Source: Xiphophorus maculatus (Eukaryota; Chordata; Actinopteri; Cyprinodontiformes; Poeciliidae). Taken from it: DNA of 64,000 nucleotides. Below, piece by piece: positions 63,101 through 64,000 of the stretch. The DNA is taken from the NCBI RefSeq assembly GCF_002775205.1, contig NC_036460.1:2052056-2116055 (forward strand). The letters run 5' to 3'. Position numbers and translations under genes: made by a program. Position 1 is the stretch's first letter. The number at the start of each line of letters is the position of its first letter. The notes below the pieces were generated by a model. It searched no databases. It saw only the letters and a list, made by a program, of their open reading frames with translations, and was not told where the DNA came from.

Positions 63101-64000
63101 TCAAATCTTCTCTCCTGTATCTCCTGAACTCCGATATTCTCCTACATCCTCTCTAAATGTTTTGCTTGCTGGTCTTCATCATGCTCTGAATGCAGTATCT
63201 GGTTTCTCTTACTTTAACCTGCCCAACTTGCACCTGATTCCCTTTTGATTCCCTCCCAGTGAGGCTTCACAAAGCAAACTGGTTGTCAAACTGTTGATCT
63301 GTGGCTGTTTCAGAAGATGAGGAGACATGGTGACTGAGGTTTAGACTCCAGTAGCTCATGCAGCTTTTTACTCGATGGCTGTCCTAAAAGTACATACCTT
63401 TAAAATATGAATAAATACGTACAATTCCATAATTATTTGATCCTGCGGTTATAGAAGTTTGGTGATAAAGCAATTCAGGGATTGTGGTTTCTTAATGTAA
63501 GTGTTTCTGCTACTGGACAAAAAACAGGGTTAAAAGAGGATTTAGAAAGAAAAGTACAAAGATGATAGTTGTTTTTACTGAGAGTAAAGCTGTGACTAGT
63601 TATCAGGACAGAATGAGACCTGTAAACCTGACGGGTCCATATGACCAAAGAGGGAACCGGTCATCTGCTCCAACAATTTATTAACCTTTAGGAAATATTT
63701 TTGGACACAAGGAGCAGAAACATCACAACATCAGATTTATTTTTCATCCTTATATTAGTGATTTAAAACTATTTTTAATTTTTGATACCATGCTGTAAAC
63801 TGCAAAGTTGTGCATGAATTTAAAAACCAATTTTTTAAAAAACTATTTAAAACTATTCATTGTTCAGTGTTACCTCAGTTTAAATTCTACAGGCATAACC
63901 GAAATCATGAAACTATTTCCTAAGTCTTAAGTGAAAATATGATGCCACTTCTTTTTGCAAACATGTTTGTTGATTTTTTTCCAGCTAACTTCTCCTTTCT
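60108..64000. other. No gene recognised to the right edge
   Basis: AT-rich sequence. A segment at about 60362-60405 carries the GTACCAGATTTGGCCCCCGA repeat wording, and 62550-62790 resembles the CACTGTAAAA-type MITE. The open frame at 61391-61576 has no recognised domain. No GT92 exon homologous to exons 1-9 was found. Confidence 0.5.

Overview
The window is vertebrate nuclear DNA and almost certainly from a ray-finned (teleost) fish. It has small phase-compatible exons with GT-AG introns, AT-rich introns full of short non-autonomous transposons and minisatellites, and vertebrate-specific gene families. One of these, a glycosyltransferase family 92 (GT92) gene, belongs to a family that to my knowledge mammals lack. 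No bacterial operon, CRISPR array or viral gene was seen.

Layout. (1) 679-1508, minus: the first two coding exons of an rnf168-like RING ubiquitin ligase; the rest lies off the left edge. (2) 4785-9593, minus: a complete six-exon C2H2 zinc-finger gene (842 aa, 16 fingers). (3) 12935-24135, minus: a complete six-exon nyap2 orthologue (678 aa), probably with a non-coding 5' exon near 27.6-27.8 kb. (4) 30893-41026, plus: a complete seven-exon Na,K-ATPase beta subunit, closest to ATP1B3, with an unusual long Glu/Lys-rich N-terminus (351 aa). (5) 44684-55403, minus: a complete ten-exon GT92 gene (496 aa), with a second homologous membrane-anchor first exon at 56640-56734. (6) 58093-58207, minus: a lone copy of the last GT92 exon, which points to a tandem array or a decayed neighbour. 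From 60.1 to 64 kb no gene was recognised.

Exon boundaries were worked out by hand from splice consensus and reading phase. All four complete genes keep frame across every junction, which is strong internal support. The genes are functionally unrelated: DNA-damage ubiquitin signalling, transcription, neuronal PI3K signalling, ion pumping and Golgi glycosylation.

Mobile DNA is abundant. It includes a piggyBac relic with TTAA at both ends and a transposase fragment (39120-40547), a hAT-type element with near-identical 8-bp target duplications (59148-60099), two LTR-like elements in inverted orientation inside nyap2, three full copies of a TTAA-bounded MITE of about 460-490 bp, and two further MITE families. 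The points most worth a second look are the GT92 locus, the charged extension of the ATPase beta subunit, the MITE that abuts a zinc-finger splice donor, and the repeated splice donor in rnf168.
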